Of a stretch of 49,067 bases of DNA, positions 17,648-26,081 are shown in pieces (position 1 is the stretch's first letter; every line of letters starts with the position of its first letter). The stretch spans positions 1-49,067 of the forward strand of contig JABJQG010000066.1 in the NCBI GenBank assembly GCA_018663505.1. The letters are read 5' to 3'. The position numbers and the translations under genes are program-made. Below the pieces are notes generated by a model, which saw nothing but the letters and a program-made list of their open reading frames with translations, was not told the origin of the DNA and did not search any database. This stretch comes from Pseudobdellovibrionaceae bacterium (GTDB lineage: Bacteria > Bdellovibrionota > Bdellovibrionia > Bdellovibrionales > UBA1609).

Positions 17648-17794
17648 CAAAGTTCTTAGAAGTAGATTCTTGGCGGTGCGAAGACCTATCCCAAAAAGGC
17701 TCAGACATGCGGTTCTCGCCCTTCGGGCTGCGATCCGAACTCGCTTTTTGTGCTAGGTCTTCGCACCGCCAAGAATCTACTTCTAAGAACTTTG
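17648..17794. repeat. Long perfect inverted repeat (41-bp arms) after kamA
   Basis: Arms 17648-17688 and 17754-17794 are perfect reverse complements over 41 bp. The 65-nt spacer contains a further 7-bp pair (CAAAAAG/CTTTTTG) and a small GCCC-TTC-GGGC hairpin. The left arm begins at the base after the kamA stop; the right arm ends 34 bp before the pcrA start. There is no T-tract. It could act as a transcript end or mRNA-stabilising structure, or be a non-autonomous repeat element. Confidence 0.97.
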
Positions 17795-17828
17795 TACAAA
17801 ATTTGGTTTAAGCAACTGGAGTCAATGT

Positions 17829-20126
17829 ATGAGTGAGTTACTTTTTTCGAATGAATTAAACGATGTGCAGTTAAAAGCTGTTCATCAAACTGATGGTCCT
17901 TTGCTGATTCTTGCAGGAGCTGGATCGGGTAAAACGCGTGTGCTCACTTATCGTTTTGCTAATATTATTGCTCAGGGGCATGCTGCCAGTTCGCAGATTC
18001 TTTGCATGACTTTTACTAATAAAGCAGCATCTGAGATGCAACTGCGTATTAATTCATTATTGCGAAAGCTAGAAATTTACTCTAGAGAGCCTTTGTGGAT
18101 ATCTACTTTTCACTCATTTTGTGTTCGTATTTTGAGAAATGAAATTCATTATTTAGGCTATGATAATTATTTTGCTATTTACGATCAATCAGATCAGTTA
18201 AGCCAAATAAAAAGAATAATGAAGTCCTTTGATATAGCTGATAAGTCCCATCCGGCAAAAAACTTTCAAGGGGTGATCAATCGTGCAAAAATGAATGTGC
18301 AGTCGCCAGAGGATTTAGAAATCCAAACAGACACTTATGTGGATGATTTGTCTATTCAAGTTTATCGTCAGTATGAGATTGAACTTAAAAAATCTAATGC
18401 TTTAGATTTTTCCGATTTATTACTTAAAACGCACTTGTTATTTAAGCAGTTTCCGGACGTTTTGTTTAAGTATAATCAACAGTTTAAATATATCATGGTG
18501 GATGAGTATCAGGATACCAACTTTATTCAATACTCTTTAATTCAACAGCTCACTAAAACTCATCATAACCTATGTGTTGTGGGGGACGAGGATCAGTCTA
18601 TTTATTCTTGGCGTGGGGCGGATATTACTAATATTTTAAATTTTGAAAAAGATAACCCGTCGGCACATGTGGTAAAACTAGAGGAGAATTATAGATCTTC
18701 AAAGAATATAGTTTTAGCGGCATCGGCGGTTATTGCCAATAATACAGAACGAAAATCTAAAACTCTGTTTACCTCAAACCCTGAGGGAGAGCTGATTTCT
18801 ATTCAAGAGCAAGAGACTGAGTATGATGAAGCTCGATTTATTTCTCATAAGATTGAATCTCTAGTTTCTCAAGATCAATGTATGCACTCAGAAATCGCGG
18901 TGTTTTATAGAACCAATGCTCAGTCTAGGGTCATAGAGGATCAGCTAAGATCTCTGTCTATTCCTTATAAATTAATAGGTGGGGTTAAGTTCTATGATCG
19001 TTTAGAGATTAAGGATATATTGGGATATTTGAAATTAGTTTTAAACCCTAAGGACAATGTTGCTTTTCGTAGAGTGATCAATGTTCCCACAAGAGGCATT
19101 GGTAAAACCACAGTAGAGAAACTAGAGCATATTGCCACCGAGCAGGGGTTATCTTTATTAGATAGTATTCAAGTGGCTATTGATAATAAAGTAGTGCACT
19201 CGGGAGCTGCGAGAAAACTGAAAAGTTTTTACGAATTAATGCAAACTCTGATGGGTGATTATAAACGTTTAATTTTATCCGAACTCTATATGGAAGTTGT
19301 GGAAAAATCAGAATATATTCGGCGTCTAGAGCTAGATAACAGTGTTGAGGCGTTGTCAAGAATTGACAATTTAGAGGAATTTCAAAACGCAATTGTGCAG
19401 TTTGAGTCCGAACGTGGAGACGAGTCTAATTTACAAAACTTTCTAGAGGAAATGGCTTTAGTGTCCGATGTTGATGATGTGGATGCTAACGAAAACTGTG
19501 TGACCTTAATGACACTACATTCCTCTAAAGGCCTAGAGTACCCCATAGTTTTTGTTGTGGGATTAGAGGAAGGTTTATTTCCTTCAGGCATATCAGTAGA
19601 CGACGGGGAGTCAGCTGTAGAGGAAGAGCGACGTCTTTGTTATGTGGGCATGACAAGAGCCATGAAAAAGCTATTTCTTTCTTATGCACGACAAAGAAGA
19701 GTGTGGGGAGTGGAGCAAATGAACCCACCCAGTCGTTTTCTCAAAGAAATTCCACCGGAGTTTGTAAAAGAAGAGGGACAAAGAGTACGACCTAAGTTTA
19801 TGTCCAAATTTTCACAATCATCAAGTTCAGCAAAAAACAGCTATTCAAATTATAACCAGTCCAGCTCTACAGATGAGTACTCACAGGAAATAGGTTTTGA
19901 TGATGAGTTTAATCAAAGCACCGATTTTGATGATTTCTATTCTGACCCAACAGCATCCCTAAGTATGGATTTTAAAAAAGGTATGCGAGTACGTCATCCC
20001 ACCTTCGGAGTGGGGCATATTGCCTTTGCCGACGGCCAAGGGGAAAAGCAAAAAGTGGGAGTTGTGTTTCCAAATAAGGCTATGAAAACATTTGTGGTGA
20101 AGTATGCTCGTCTTGAGAAGTTGTAG
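17829..20126 (+). CDS. pcrA: UvrD/PcrA-type superfamily 1 DNA helicase
   Basis: A 765-aa 3'-5' helicase for repair and for clearing recombinase or stalled transcription complexes from DNA. All SF1 motifs are present: LAGAGSGKTR (Walker A), VDEYQDTN (motif II), GDEDQSIYSWRGAD (III), ENYRSS (IV), TLHSSKGLEYPIVFVVGLEEGLFP (V) and EERRLCYVGMTRA (VI). The C-terminal ~55 residues (GMRVRHPTFGVGHI...VVKYARLEKL) match the Tudor-like PcrA C-terminal domain that contacts RNA polymerase. A Ser/Asn-rich linker precedes it. CTGGAG lies 8 nt before the ATG. It converges on the next gene with a 2-bp gap. Confidence 0.95.
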   Translation: MSELLFSNELNDVQLKAVHQTDGPLLILAGAGSGKTRVLTYRFANIIAQGHAASSQILCMTFTNKAASEMQLRINSLLRKLEIYSREPLWISTFHSFCVRILRNEIHYLGYDNYFAIYDQSDQLSQIKRIMKSFDIADKSHPAKNFQGVINRAKMNVQSPEDLEIQTDTYVDDLSIQVYRQYEIELKKSNALDFSDLLLKTHLLFKQFPDVLFKYNQQFKYIMVDEYQDTNFIQYSLIQQLTKTHHNLCVVGDEDQSIYSWRGADITNILNFEKDNPSAHVVKLEENYRSSKNIVLAASAVIANNTERKSKTLFTSNPEGELISIQEQETEYDEARFISHKIESLVSQDQCMHSEIAVFYRTNAQSRVIEDQLRSLSIPYKLIGGVKFYDRLEIKDILGYLKLVLNPKDNVAFRRVINVPTRGIGKTTVEKLEHIATEQGLSLLDSIQVAIDNKVVHSGAARKLKSFYELMQTLMGDYKRLILSELYMEVVEKSEYIRRLELDNSVEALSRIDNLEEFQNAIVQFESERGDESNLQNFLEEMALVSDVDDVDANENCVTLMTLHSSKGLEYPIVFVVGLEEGLFPSGISVDDGESAVEEERRLCYVGMTRAMKKLFLSYARQRRVWGVEQMNPPSRFLKEIPPEFVKEEGQRVRPKFMSKFSQSSSSAKNSYSNYNQSSSTDEYSQEIGFDDEFNQSTDFDDFYSDPTASLSMDFKKGMRVRHPTFGVGHIAFADGQGEKQKVGVVFPNKAMKTFVVKYARLEKL

Positions 20127-20128
20127 TA

Positions 20129-20452
20129 CTAGTTTGTTTGTTTTGTCTTTGAGTGAAGATCTTCTAGCACTGACATTGCGCAATAAAACTCAGGGTCAAT
20201 ATTGTTACCATTAGGTGACCCAAAAAATTTAACCCCCATAATACAAGCGTCATAGAGTAGGTCTATATAAACGGTACCATATTTTTTTTCAACTTCCTTA
20301 AGAGCTTCCATTACACCGTCTGGCTTTTGAGTACCTTGTGCTACGATCACGGGATTTTTCATTTCTGTTTCATTTACTGACCCAGTAGGGTTTGCAGCTA
20401 AAGCAACACTTCCTGTAAATAGTATTGCAGTCATTAAATTTATCCATTTCAT
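20129..20452 (-). CDS. Small exported protein of unknown function
   Basis: The frame is open to 20500, but the ATG at 20452 has GGAG 7-8 nt upstream and starts the signal peptide MKWINLMTAILFTGSVALAA; this gives 107 aa. The mature part (about 88 residues) is helical, with a pair of cysteines (DACIMG, YCAMSV). I recognise no domain. Confidence 0.65.
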   Translation of the reverse strand: MKWINLMTAILFTGSVALAANPTGSVNETEMKNPVIVAQGTQKPDGVMEALKEVEKKYGTVYIDLLYDACIMGVKFFGSPNGNNIDPEFYCAMSVLEDLHSKTKQTN

Positions 20453-20550
20453 TTGAAAGCTCCTTTTTAGAAAAACATATTTAATTTGAATTTGAAACAC
20501 TACCAGATAACTGTAGTGTAGGATTACAAAATACGTTGTTTGTAAAAATG

Positions 20551-20583
20551 AAAATGACTATCAACTATAGTTATAGTCATTTT
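20551..20583 (-). terminator. Inverted repeat, probable terminator downstream of the PAD operon
   Basis: AAAATGACTAT (20551-20561) and ATAGTCATTTT (20573-20583) are perfect 11-bp arms; between them is a C plus AACTATAGTT, itself a palindrome, so the hairpin extends further with one bulge. On the minus strand it is followed by CATTTTTAC. It lies about 65 bp after the stop of the 159-aa gene. The stem is AT-rich, so termination strength is uncertain. Confidence 0.6.
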
Positions 20584-20647
20584 ATCTTATATATTAATTT
20601 TTTTGGAAATAATTATATCATATATGAAGATTAGAATAAAAAAATAC

Positions 20648-21127
20648 TTACTGGTTTGCTGTTGCTCGATTTAATCGTTGCTTTAACCATCTCTTTGCAT
20701 TCAGTTTGATTTCTGTCAGTCTAAACTTAGTAATTTTGCAGGAGTCAGGTTGAGACTTCTTAAGCCATTGTATGCGGCCGCGTGGTTTTTTTTTGTCGCG
20801 GAGTTCAATTATAAGGTTAACTGTTTCAAAAAGTTCCTCAGAAATTAGTGAAGATTTAGGAAAACATTCCCCTCTATTGAAGTCGACTATAATAGAGGGG
20901 GAGACTCCGCCTAAACTATCTTGAAGAAAAGTGAGTCCTAGTGGACAGGTAAAATCTTTCTTTGACTTTAAATGTTTAACTTTGAGAAGGCCTAGTCCTA
21001 CCCCATCTAAGGAAAGAGTGGCTGTCCAATGTGGATTTTTAATGTTACATTTTATTATAGGAGTATTTGCCAAGATTAATTTTGTGGAAAATATCATAAA
21101 AATTAGAATGATTTTATTTATGTTCAT
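20648..21127 (-). CDS. Small exported protein translationally coupled to the PAD gene
   Basis: A 159-aa protein with a signal peptide (residues 1-20, IFMIFSTKLILAN). The mature part has four cysteines (IKCNIK, FTCPLG, GECFP, DSCKI), strand-like segments, and a very basic C-terminus (RWLKQRLNRATANQ). I recognise no family. Its ATG overlaps the PAD stop by 4 bp (ATGA), so both are made from one transcript in a coupled way. An accessory, partner or inhibitor of the PAD is a reasonable guess only. Confidence 0.65.
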   Translation of the reverse strand: MNINKIILIFMIFSTKLILANTPIIKCNIKNPHWTATLSLDGVGLGLLKVKHLKSKKDFTCPLGLTFLQDSLGGVSPSIIVDFNRGECFPKSSLISEELFETVNLIIELRDKKKPRGRIQWLKKSQPDSCKITKFRLTEIKLNAKRWLKQRLNRATANQ

Positions 21128-22686
21128 TCAGGGCTCCTAGGATTACAAATATGCAGGGTATGGGTAGCGCAATGTAGGTTTCCACCGCCCATATGTGCAT
21201 AATCAAAAGTATCTATAAAATCGGACTCTAGGCCTCTTTTTTTGTATTCTGATTTTATATATTTTTCAAATATTTGACTTCCAGATATTGGAGCGATGAT
21301 CGTGTTATCAACAGAAACTGAATTTGTTGAATTTGGTAAGAGTGATTCGCCAAATCGTTTAGAAAGTTCTAGAGTGCCATCTTTCTTTTGAATAGCTTGC
21401 CCTCCGAAAAAAATATCTGGAACATCAATAAAATCAGGTGTGCAACTTGGCAGCCTTTTTTTGAGCTTGGCTGTTAATTGCTTCTTAAGGTCATCCATTT
21501 TCTGTTGAATGAGTTCGTTGTATTTTTTTAATAGTGTATTATTTGATGTTAAAACTTTTAAAATATGTTTGTTAGTCATGTTATGGCAATCGGTCAATTC
21601 TTTTAAAGGTTTAGCAAAGGAGAGGGTTACACCCGCATAGGCTCTATTAATAAAAAAATTAATGAGCTTAAAGTCAATCTTACTTGTGTTTGGTGATTTT
21701 TTTTCAGTGATAACTTCATCCTCAATAAGATCTAAGGCCGCATTGCAAAAATGTGAAATTCCCCTATGGTAATATGCGCGGGTGGAGAGGAGTTCTTCGT
21801 TTTGTGGAAAAAATAAAAATGGTTTTTCTTGGTTATTTCTTAAGAGCTCTATGGCTTTTTTTGGGCTAGATATTGCAATTGAAAAATTACAAGGTTCCTT
21901 TTTATTATTATTTTTAATAACTTTCATTATTTCATCTGTATGGCCTATACTTAACCAAGAAGTTGGTACTTTAATTTTATTCTCAGGATCTTTTCCACAA
22001 AATTGATCAGAATAGAATTCCCAATGTTTATCTTTTTCAATAGCGTCATCACCAAATAAGCAAAACCCACCGGGAAGGCCTTCAATATTTCCACCACGGT
22101 ATCCCCCTTTTGGTTCACCTAGATTCTTTAGAGGTGATCCTGTTTTAAAGCCACATTCTCTCACAGCTTTAGAAATTTCCTTAAAGGATTTTTCAGAGTC
22201 AAATTTATTAATATTAAATTTGTAACTATCTACTATTCGCAAAACAACCTCACCTTTTTTATTAAAAAAAGATTCGAAATAATCCTGTTGCCATGTATAG
22301 CTAGGTGCAGGGACCCTAATAAGTGCAGACTTCCATTTTTGTTTTTTAGCTATATCAACTGGTAATGCATCTATATTTCTAACAACAGTATCAAAAGTAC
22401 CCTTTGATACTGTTAATAACATAAGTGGTGGGTTATCATTTGATGCATTTAAAACTTTATTAACAAATGACGAAGTAAAAGCTGAATCAATTCCCCACCC
22501 GGTTGAGCCATCTGAAACAATTACGGCAGATGTGGGGAATGTTTCGGGTAGGATTGTATTGTCACCTTTTGGACAAAGAGGTATGGTGTCTGCTCGGTTT
22601 TTTATCCAGTCTGGGCAGCTACTAAAAGCTGCTTCTGAAAAAAATACTAAAGTAGTTAAAAGGACAATATTTCTAAGCCATGACAT
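21124..22686 (-). CDS. Secreted protein-arginine deiminase (PAD catalytic domain)
   Basis: A 520-aa protein with a signal peptide (residues 1-22). It matches the catalytic domain of animal-type peptidylarginine deiminases, which convert protein arginine to citrulline using calcium. Matching segments occur in family order: TWQQDYFES (Asp135), GGNIEGLPGG, LFGDD, SWLSIGHTDEIM (His249, Asp251), FIDVPDIFF, the SVDNTIIAP region, and GGGNLHCATH (Cys506). These correspond to human PAD4 Asp350, His471, Asp473 and Cys645, so the catalytic set is complete. The two N-terminal immunoglobulin-like domains of animal PADs are absent. Eleven cysteines suggest an oxidising location. It is distinct from the agmatine-deiminase-like Porphyromonas enzyme. 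A TATAAT promoter lies upstream and a coupled small gene downstream. Confidence 0.9.
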   Translation of the reverse strand: MSWLRNIVLLTTLVFFSEAAFSSCPDWIKNRADTIPLCPKGDNTILPETFPTSAVIVSDGSTGWGIDSAFTSSFVNKVLNASNDNPPLMLLTVSKGTFDTVVRNIDALPVDIAKKQKWKSALIRVPAPSYTWQQDYFESFFNKKGEVVLRIVDSYKFNINKFDSEKSFKEISKAVRECGFKTGSPLKNLGEPKGGYRGGNIEGLPGGFCLFGDDAIEKDKHWEFYSDQFCGKDPENKIKVPTSWLSIGHTDEIMKVIKNNNKKEPCNFSIAISSPKKAIELLRNNQEKPFLFFPQNEELLSTRAYYHRGISHFCNAALDLIEDEVITEKKSPNTSKIDFKLINFFINRAYAGVTLSFAKPLKELTDCHNMTNKHILKVLTSNNTLLKKYNELIQQKMDDLKKQLTAKLKKRLPSCTPDFIDVPDIFFGGQAIQKKDGTLELSKRFGESLLPNSTNSVSVDNTIIAPISGSQIFEKYIKSEYKKRGLESDFIDTFDYAHMGGGNLHCATHTLHICNPRSPE

Positions 22687-22751
22687 ACTCAGTTATCGGT
22701 TTAAACCTTATATACACGATGGCTTTCAGCAAACCTTGTATTTAGTCGAGT

Positions 22752-22779
22752 ATTATAGACAAATTAACAATTTTGATAA
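22752..22779 (-). promoter_or_regulatory. Candidate sigma-70 promoter for the PAD gene
   Basis: On the minus strand TTATCA (22779-22774), a 16-bp spacer and a perfect TATAAT (22757-22752). It lies about 65 bp before the PAD start and overlaps the 3' end of suhB. Confidence 0.5.
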
Positions 22780-23579
22780 AAGTCTGTAATTTCCTGCTTT
22801 GCTTCTGCGAAAATATTTTTACTAGAAGCTAAAATGGAATTGTGGTTTGGGTGGTAGTCCTTACCTTCATAATTGCACACTTCTCCGCCGGCTTCTTTAA
22901 CTAGTAAAAAACCTGCAGCAGTATCCCACGGTTTTAGGTTTTTTTCCCAAAAAATATCGAATACGCCCTCTGCTACCATGCATAGGTCATAAGCTGCGGC
23001 CCCAGGTCTACGAATGGCTCGGGTTTTATTAAGGATTTTTGCAAATAGCATGAGCTCATTCTCAATATCATTACTTTCCGAGTAAAAACCCGTGGCTACT
23101 AAAGACTCTCGTAATGATTTTCGTTGGCTTACATTTATAGATTTGCCGTTTTTATAAGCACCACTGCCTTTGGTGGCCCAATACACATCACCCATGGAAG
23201 GCGCGTCAACAACAGCCACTTGAATTTCGCCGTTAATTTCTAAGCCGATTGAGATACAGTAAATGGGAAATTTGTGAACATAGTTTGTAGTGCCATCAAG
23301 GGGGTCTACAATCCAGCAAGCTTTTCCAGAGGATTGGGAGATATTATCTTTGAAAGCACCTTCTTCTCCCAAGAAATCAATTTCGGGGGCGTGGGCTTTT
23401 AGGTACTCTTCTATACACTTTTCGCTGGCAAGATCAGCTTCACTCACTAGGCCTGCTTTTTCCTTTTCGGAAACATTGGATAAACGTCCAAAATATTGCA
23501 AAAGAATGGCTCGTGATTTTTCAGCTGCCTTTAAGGCTAGATCTAAGTAAAACTCATTGTTTTTTATAGTGTTTTTCAA
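22764..23579 (-). CDS. suhB: Inositol monophosphatase family protein (SuhB-like)
   Basis: A 271-aa magnesium-dependent phosphatase of the inositol monophosphatase family. It has GEEG (71-74), VDPLDGTTNYVHKFP (metal ligands Asp92 and Asp95) and WDTAAGFLLVKEAGG near the C-terminus; these are the complete family signatures. SuhB homologues also act in rRNA transcription in Proteobacteria. The start is a TTG (23579) with AGGGGAT about 7 nt upstream. It is divergent from the SPOR protein gene. Confidence 0.9.
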   Translation of the reverse strand: MKNTIKNNEFYLDLALKAAEKSRAILLQYFGRLSNVSEKEKAGLVSEADLASEKCIEEYLKAHAPEIDFLGEEGAFKDNISQSSGKACWIVDPLDGTTNYVHKFPIYCISIGLEINGEIQVAVVDAPSMGDVYWATKGSGAYKNGKSINVSQRKSLRESLVATGFYSESNDIENELMLFAKILNKTRAIRRPGAAAYDLCMVAEGVFDIFWEKNLKPWDTAAGFLLVKEAGGEVCNYEGKDYHPNHNSILASSKNIFAEAKQEITDFYQNC

Positions 23580-23644
23580 GTTTAATATCCCCTGGAAGCC
23601 GCTATCTTCCTACATTCTTGTGTTTTGTCAATACTTTGACAGGA

Positions 23645-23671
23645 TTGACGAACGCAAAGATGTGCTAGAAT
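23645..23671 (+). promoter_or_regulatory. Candidate promoter of the SPOR protein gene
   Basis: TTGACG at 23645-23650 and TAGAAT at 23666-23671 with a short 15-bp spacer; a TG dinucleotide one base before the -10 (extended -10) supports it. The gene's ATG is 27 bp downstream, after a GGGGG Shine-Dalgarno. Confidence 0.45.
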
Positions 23672-23697
23672 ATAAATAGATCTCTAGGGGGAAAAGT

Positions 23698-24579
23698 ATG
23701 AATCAAAAAGGTGGATCAAAAACAGATATGATCGTTAAGTTAGCGCTTGTATTCTTTATTTCGTTATTTGCATTTTCAGTGGGCACGTTTGTTGGAAAAA
23801 GTGTGAGTGAGGCTGAGCGTAGAAACGCGGCTTTGAATGAAGAGGAATCTAACGTAAGAGATTTAGCTTCAATAGATCCAAAGGCCCTTGATGTGGAGCC
23901 GGAAAATGCTCTTACAGATAAAGAGGTGGCTCAACTGACCAAAGAGTTTATTAGTGAAGAAGAAGGCAGCCATAGAGAGGTAGCCAGCAATGATGCCCAT
24001 GCAAAGAAAGACGATGGTCACGGAAAAAAAGATGCTCATGCTAAAAAAGATGATGGTCACGGTGGCGGGCACGAAGTAGCTAAAACTAAGCACACTGAAA
24101 CCACAGATAAAGATGGCTATAAAAAAGTAGTAAGAAAAGAAGACGCTCATGGAAAAAAAGACGCTCACGCACCTAAAAAAGATGAGCATAAAGAAAAAAC
24201 TTCATCTCACAAAAAAACATCCGGCAAAGTGAGCAAAGCAGCAAAAAGAGTGCTTCATGGAAAGTCACCTGCTGCTGAACATAAAAGAAAGCCAAGTGCC
24301 ATTGCAAAAAAGTTACCTATAGTACCTAAAGCAGCTGTGGGTAAATACACTGTTCAGGTTTCTGCCTATGCCACAAAGACCGAAGCCAAGGCCCATGAAA
24401 AGCAATTAGATTCACATGGCTATGAAGCCTTCGTAATAAAAGCAAAGGTTAAAGGGAAAACTTGGTACCGCGTAAATATAGGAGCATTTCACAGCCTTAA
24501 AAACGCGAAAAACTTTAAATCCACCTTCCTAAAAGAAAACGCCAATCAAGCAGCAATAGTTAAAAAGGTTGTTAGATAA
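23698..24579 (+). CDS. SPOR-domain membrane protein with His/Lys/Asp-rich linker
   Basis: A 293-aa protein anchored by one membrane segment (about 12-33, KLALVFFISLFAFSVGTFVG) with the remainder in the periplasm. Residues 215-293 are a SPOR domain (GKYTVQVSAYATKTEAKAHEKQL..., WYRVNIGAF), which binds glycan strands lacking stem peptides and directs proteins to division sites. Between them is a linker of about 90 residues with repeated AHAKKDDGHGKKDAHAK-type units, very rich in His, Lys and Asp; metal or polyanion binding is possible. GGGGG precedes the ATG. A terminator follows. Confidence 0.88.
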   Translation: MNQKGGSKTDMIVKLALVFFISLFAFSVGTFVGKSVSEAERRNAALNEEESNVRDLASIDPKALDVEPENALTDKEVAQLTKEFISEEEGSHREVASNDAHAKKDDGHGKKDAHAKKDDGHGGGHEVAKTKHTETTDKDGYKKVVRKEDAHGKKDAHAPKKDEHKEKTSSHKKTSGKVSKAAKRVLHGKSPAAEHKRKPSAIAKKLPIVPKAAVGKYTVQVSAYATKTEAKAHEKQLDSHGYEAFVIKAKVKGKTWYRVNIGAFHSLKNAKNFKSTFLKENANQAAIVKKVVR

Positions 24580-24602
24580 ACCGTTAATCAATTTTAGTAA
24601 AT

Positions 24603-24639
24603 AAAAAAAGCCTACGCAGTGAAATCGTAGGCTTTTTTT
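24603..24639. terminator. Bidirectional intrinsic terminator after the SPOR gene
   Basis: GCCTACG (24610-24616) pairs with CGTAGGC (24626-24632) around a 9-nt loop; runs of A before and T after make it functional in both directions. It is 24 bp past the SPOR stop. Confidence 0.93.
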
Positions 24640-24757
24640 ATTATAAAACCAACAAATCTAAATTGTAGTCAGTTTCTGTAACGCTCCTTTGCACTAATAA
24701 GCATCCTGATTTATCAGGTGTATATGGCGTAGTCGTTGTACCCTAAAAATTTTATAG

Positions 24758-24997
24758 GCTCATAATGTTGTATATGTATTACTCTTTACCACAGGCGAAG
24801 ATCTTGATGACGATTGTGACGACCCAGGCTGTGCTAATATTTTAAAAATATCAGGTGTTATTTATCCAAAAATGGTGAGTGGTGTATGGATTCCACACCT
24901 AAAAGCCAATTACCTGTTTTCATGTGACTTCCCTGTAGATGAGGGTGACTGTGATGGTGAGGTAAAAACAGTATCTCGCATGAAGAAAATTAGATAG
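24758..24997 (+). pseudogene. C-terminal remnant of a cysteine/aspartate-rich protein
   Basis: An open frame of about 80 codons without a plausible start codon: it follows a TAG at 24755-24757, and the first ATG lies in its middle. The translation has GEDLDDDCDDPGCAN, later FSCDFPVDEGDCDGE, ending KKIR-stop. The D-x-D-C-x-D-P-x-C pattern resembles Asp/Cys-rich metal-binding repeats of large secreted proteins. It is probably the tail of a lost gene. No ribosome site. It explains most of the 24640-25032 gap. Confidence 0.45.
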
Positions 24998-25032
24998 ACT
25001 GATGATGCTGTTGATAACCAGATAGTACTATC

Positions 25033-25977
25033 TCAAAGTTCTGTTTTTAATAAACAATTTTTTAAACTTAAGTTGAAAGCGCCTGTTTTAGGTTCAAAGC
25101 AGTTTTGAATGCCTTCAATGGGCTGGTATAGACCTTTGTGCTTACCACCGCCGAAACTACCATCAGTATTGAACCGACATAGGTACCCATCGTCAGTACA
25201 GTGATCAAGATCTAAGAATCCAATACTTACACCCAGAACTTCCTTTTTCATATTAATAATTGGTCCGCCGCTAGTCCCTTGTAATCCCAAACAAGAGTGA
25301 CTTCCAGCGATAGGAATAATAGACTGGGATTTATTATGAGCTAAGGGGATAGGAAGTTCAGATTGGCAGGAATATTCAGAAATAAATCGGGAAGACATAG
25401 GTAAATCATTTAAAGGGATACCTAGTACATGAAGCGGTTTATTTAGGCCAGGGAAAGAGTGTGGAGCAATCTTTAATCCTTTAGTGCCTATGCTTTTCAT
25501 GTGACCAAAAGTTGCATCTAACTGCATAATTGATAAATCCATATCATCAAAATTAGCATAGAGAATTCGTTTAACATTTAATGTAGCTGTGAAGCTTGTT
25601 GTATCTGCGAATAAGCCAAAAGTAACTTTGAGCGGGCTTTTTGCATTGGTAATAATTTTTTTGTTTGATTTGAATACTTGATTGTTTTTAATTAAAAGAG
25701 AGCATTTGGCATGCGACACGGTTATGAAATATGCAGGGCTACTATCGTTATGTCCAAAATCTGGAACAAAACCACTACAGCCAAAGAAGCCATTTTTAGT
25801 TTCATATTTTATTTGTCCAACGGATTCATAATGGTTATTAGACTCCAGTTCGGAGCTAGAGACTAATCTTAAGTTGCGAGTAAAATCCTCGACATTAAGT
25901 TCATCAGCTTTTGCATTAAAGAGAATTGAGTAAAAGGCGACAGTATATAATGGCCAAATTAAAAAAATTTTGTTCAT
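25033..25977 (-). CDS. Secreted trypsin-like serine protease
   Basis: A 314-aa protein of the trypsin-like (S1/PA clan) fold with a signal peptide (residues 1-24, cleavage near NAKADE). The catalytic triad is visible: His89 (TVSHAKC), Asp147 (DDMDLSIMQL) and Ser236 (QGTSGGPII). Cys67/Cys92 are placed like the Cys pair that brackets the active-site His in the family, and further cysteines sit near the Ser loop (HSCLG). No PDZ domain is present, so it is not HtrA. It probably acts in the periplasm or outside the cell. A 21-bp motif shared with the gene at 38146-38586 lies about 105 bp upstream. Confidence 0.85.
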   Translation of the reverse strand: MNKIFLIWPLYTVAFYSILFNAKADELNVEDFTRNLRLVSSSELESNNHYESVGQIKYETKNGFFGCSGFVPDFGHNDSSPAYFITVSHAKCSLLIKNNQVFKSNKKIITNAKSPLKVTFGLFADTTSFTATLNVKRILYANFDDMDLSIMQLDATFGHMKSIGTKGLKIAPHSFPGLNKPLHVLGIPLNDLPMSSRFISEYSCQSELPIPLAHNKSQSIIPIAGSHSCLGLQGTSGGPIINMKKEVLGVSIGFLDLDHCTDDGYLCRFNTDGSFGGGKHKGLYQPIEGIQNCFEPKTGAFNLSLKNCLLKTEL

Positions 25978-26081
25978 TGAAGTTACCCTTAGTCACTGAA
26001 TTTAATTTAAAAAGATAATCTGGATTATATCATATTTGAGAAATGGGAAGTGTAAAAAAGCACATAGTGTAATAACTAAAA

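Noticed and set aside
25020-25033. Perfect 14-bp palindrome AGATAGTACTATCT at the protease stop codon
   Set aside because: Too short and loop-less; no T-tract and no second copy.
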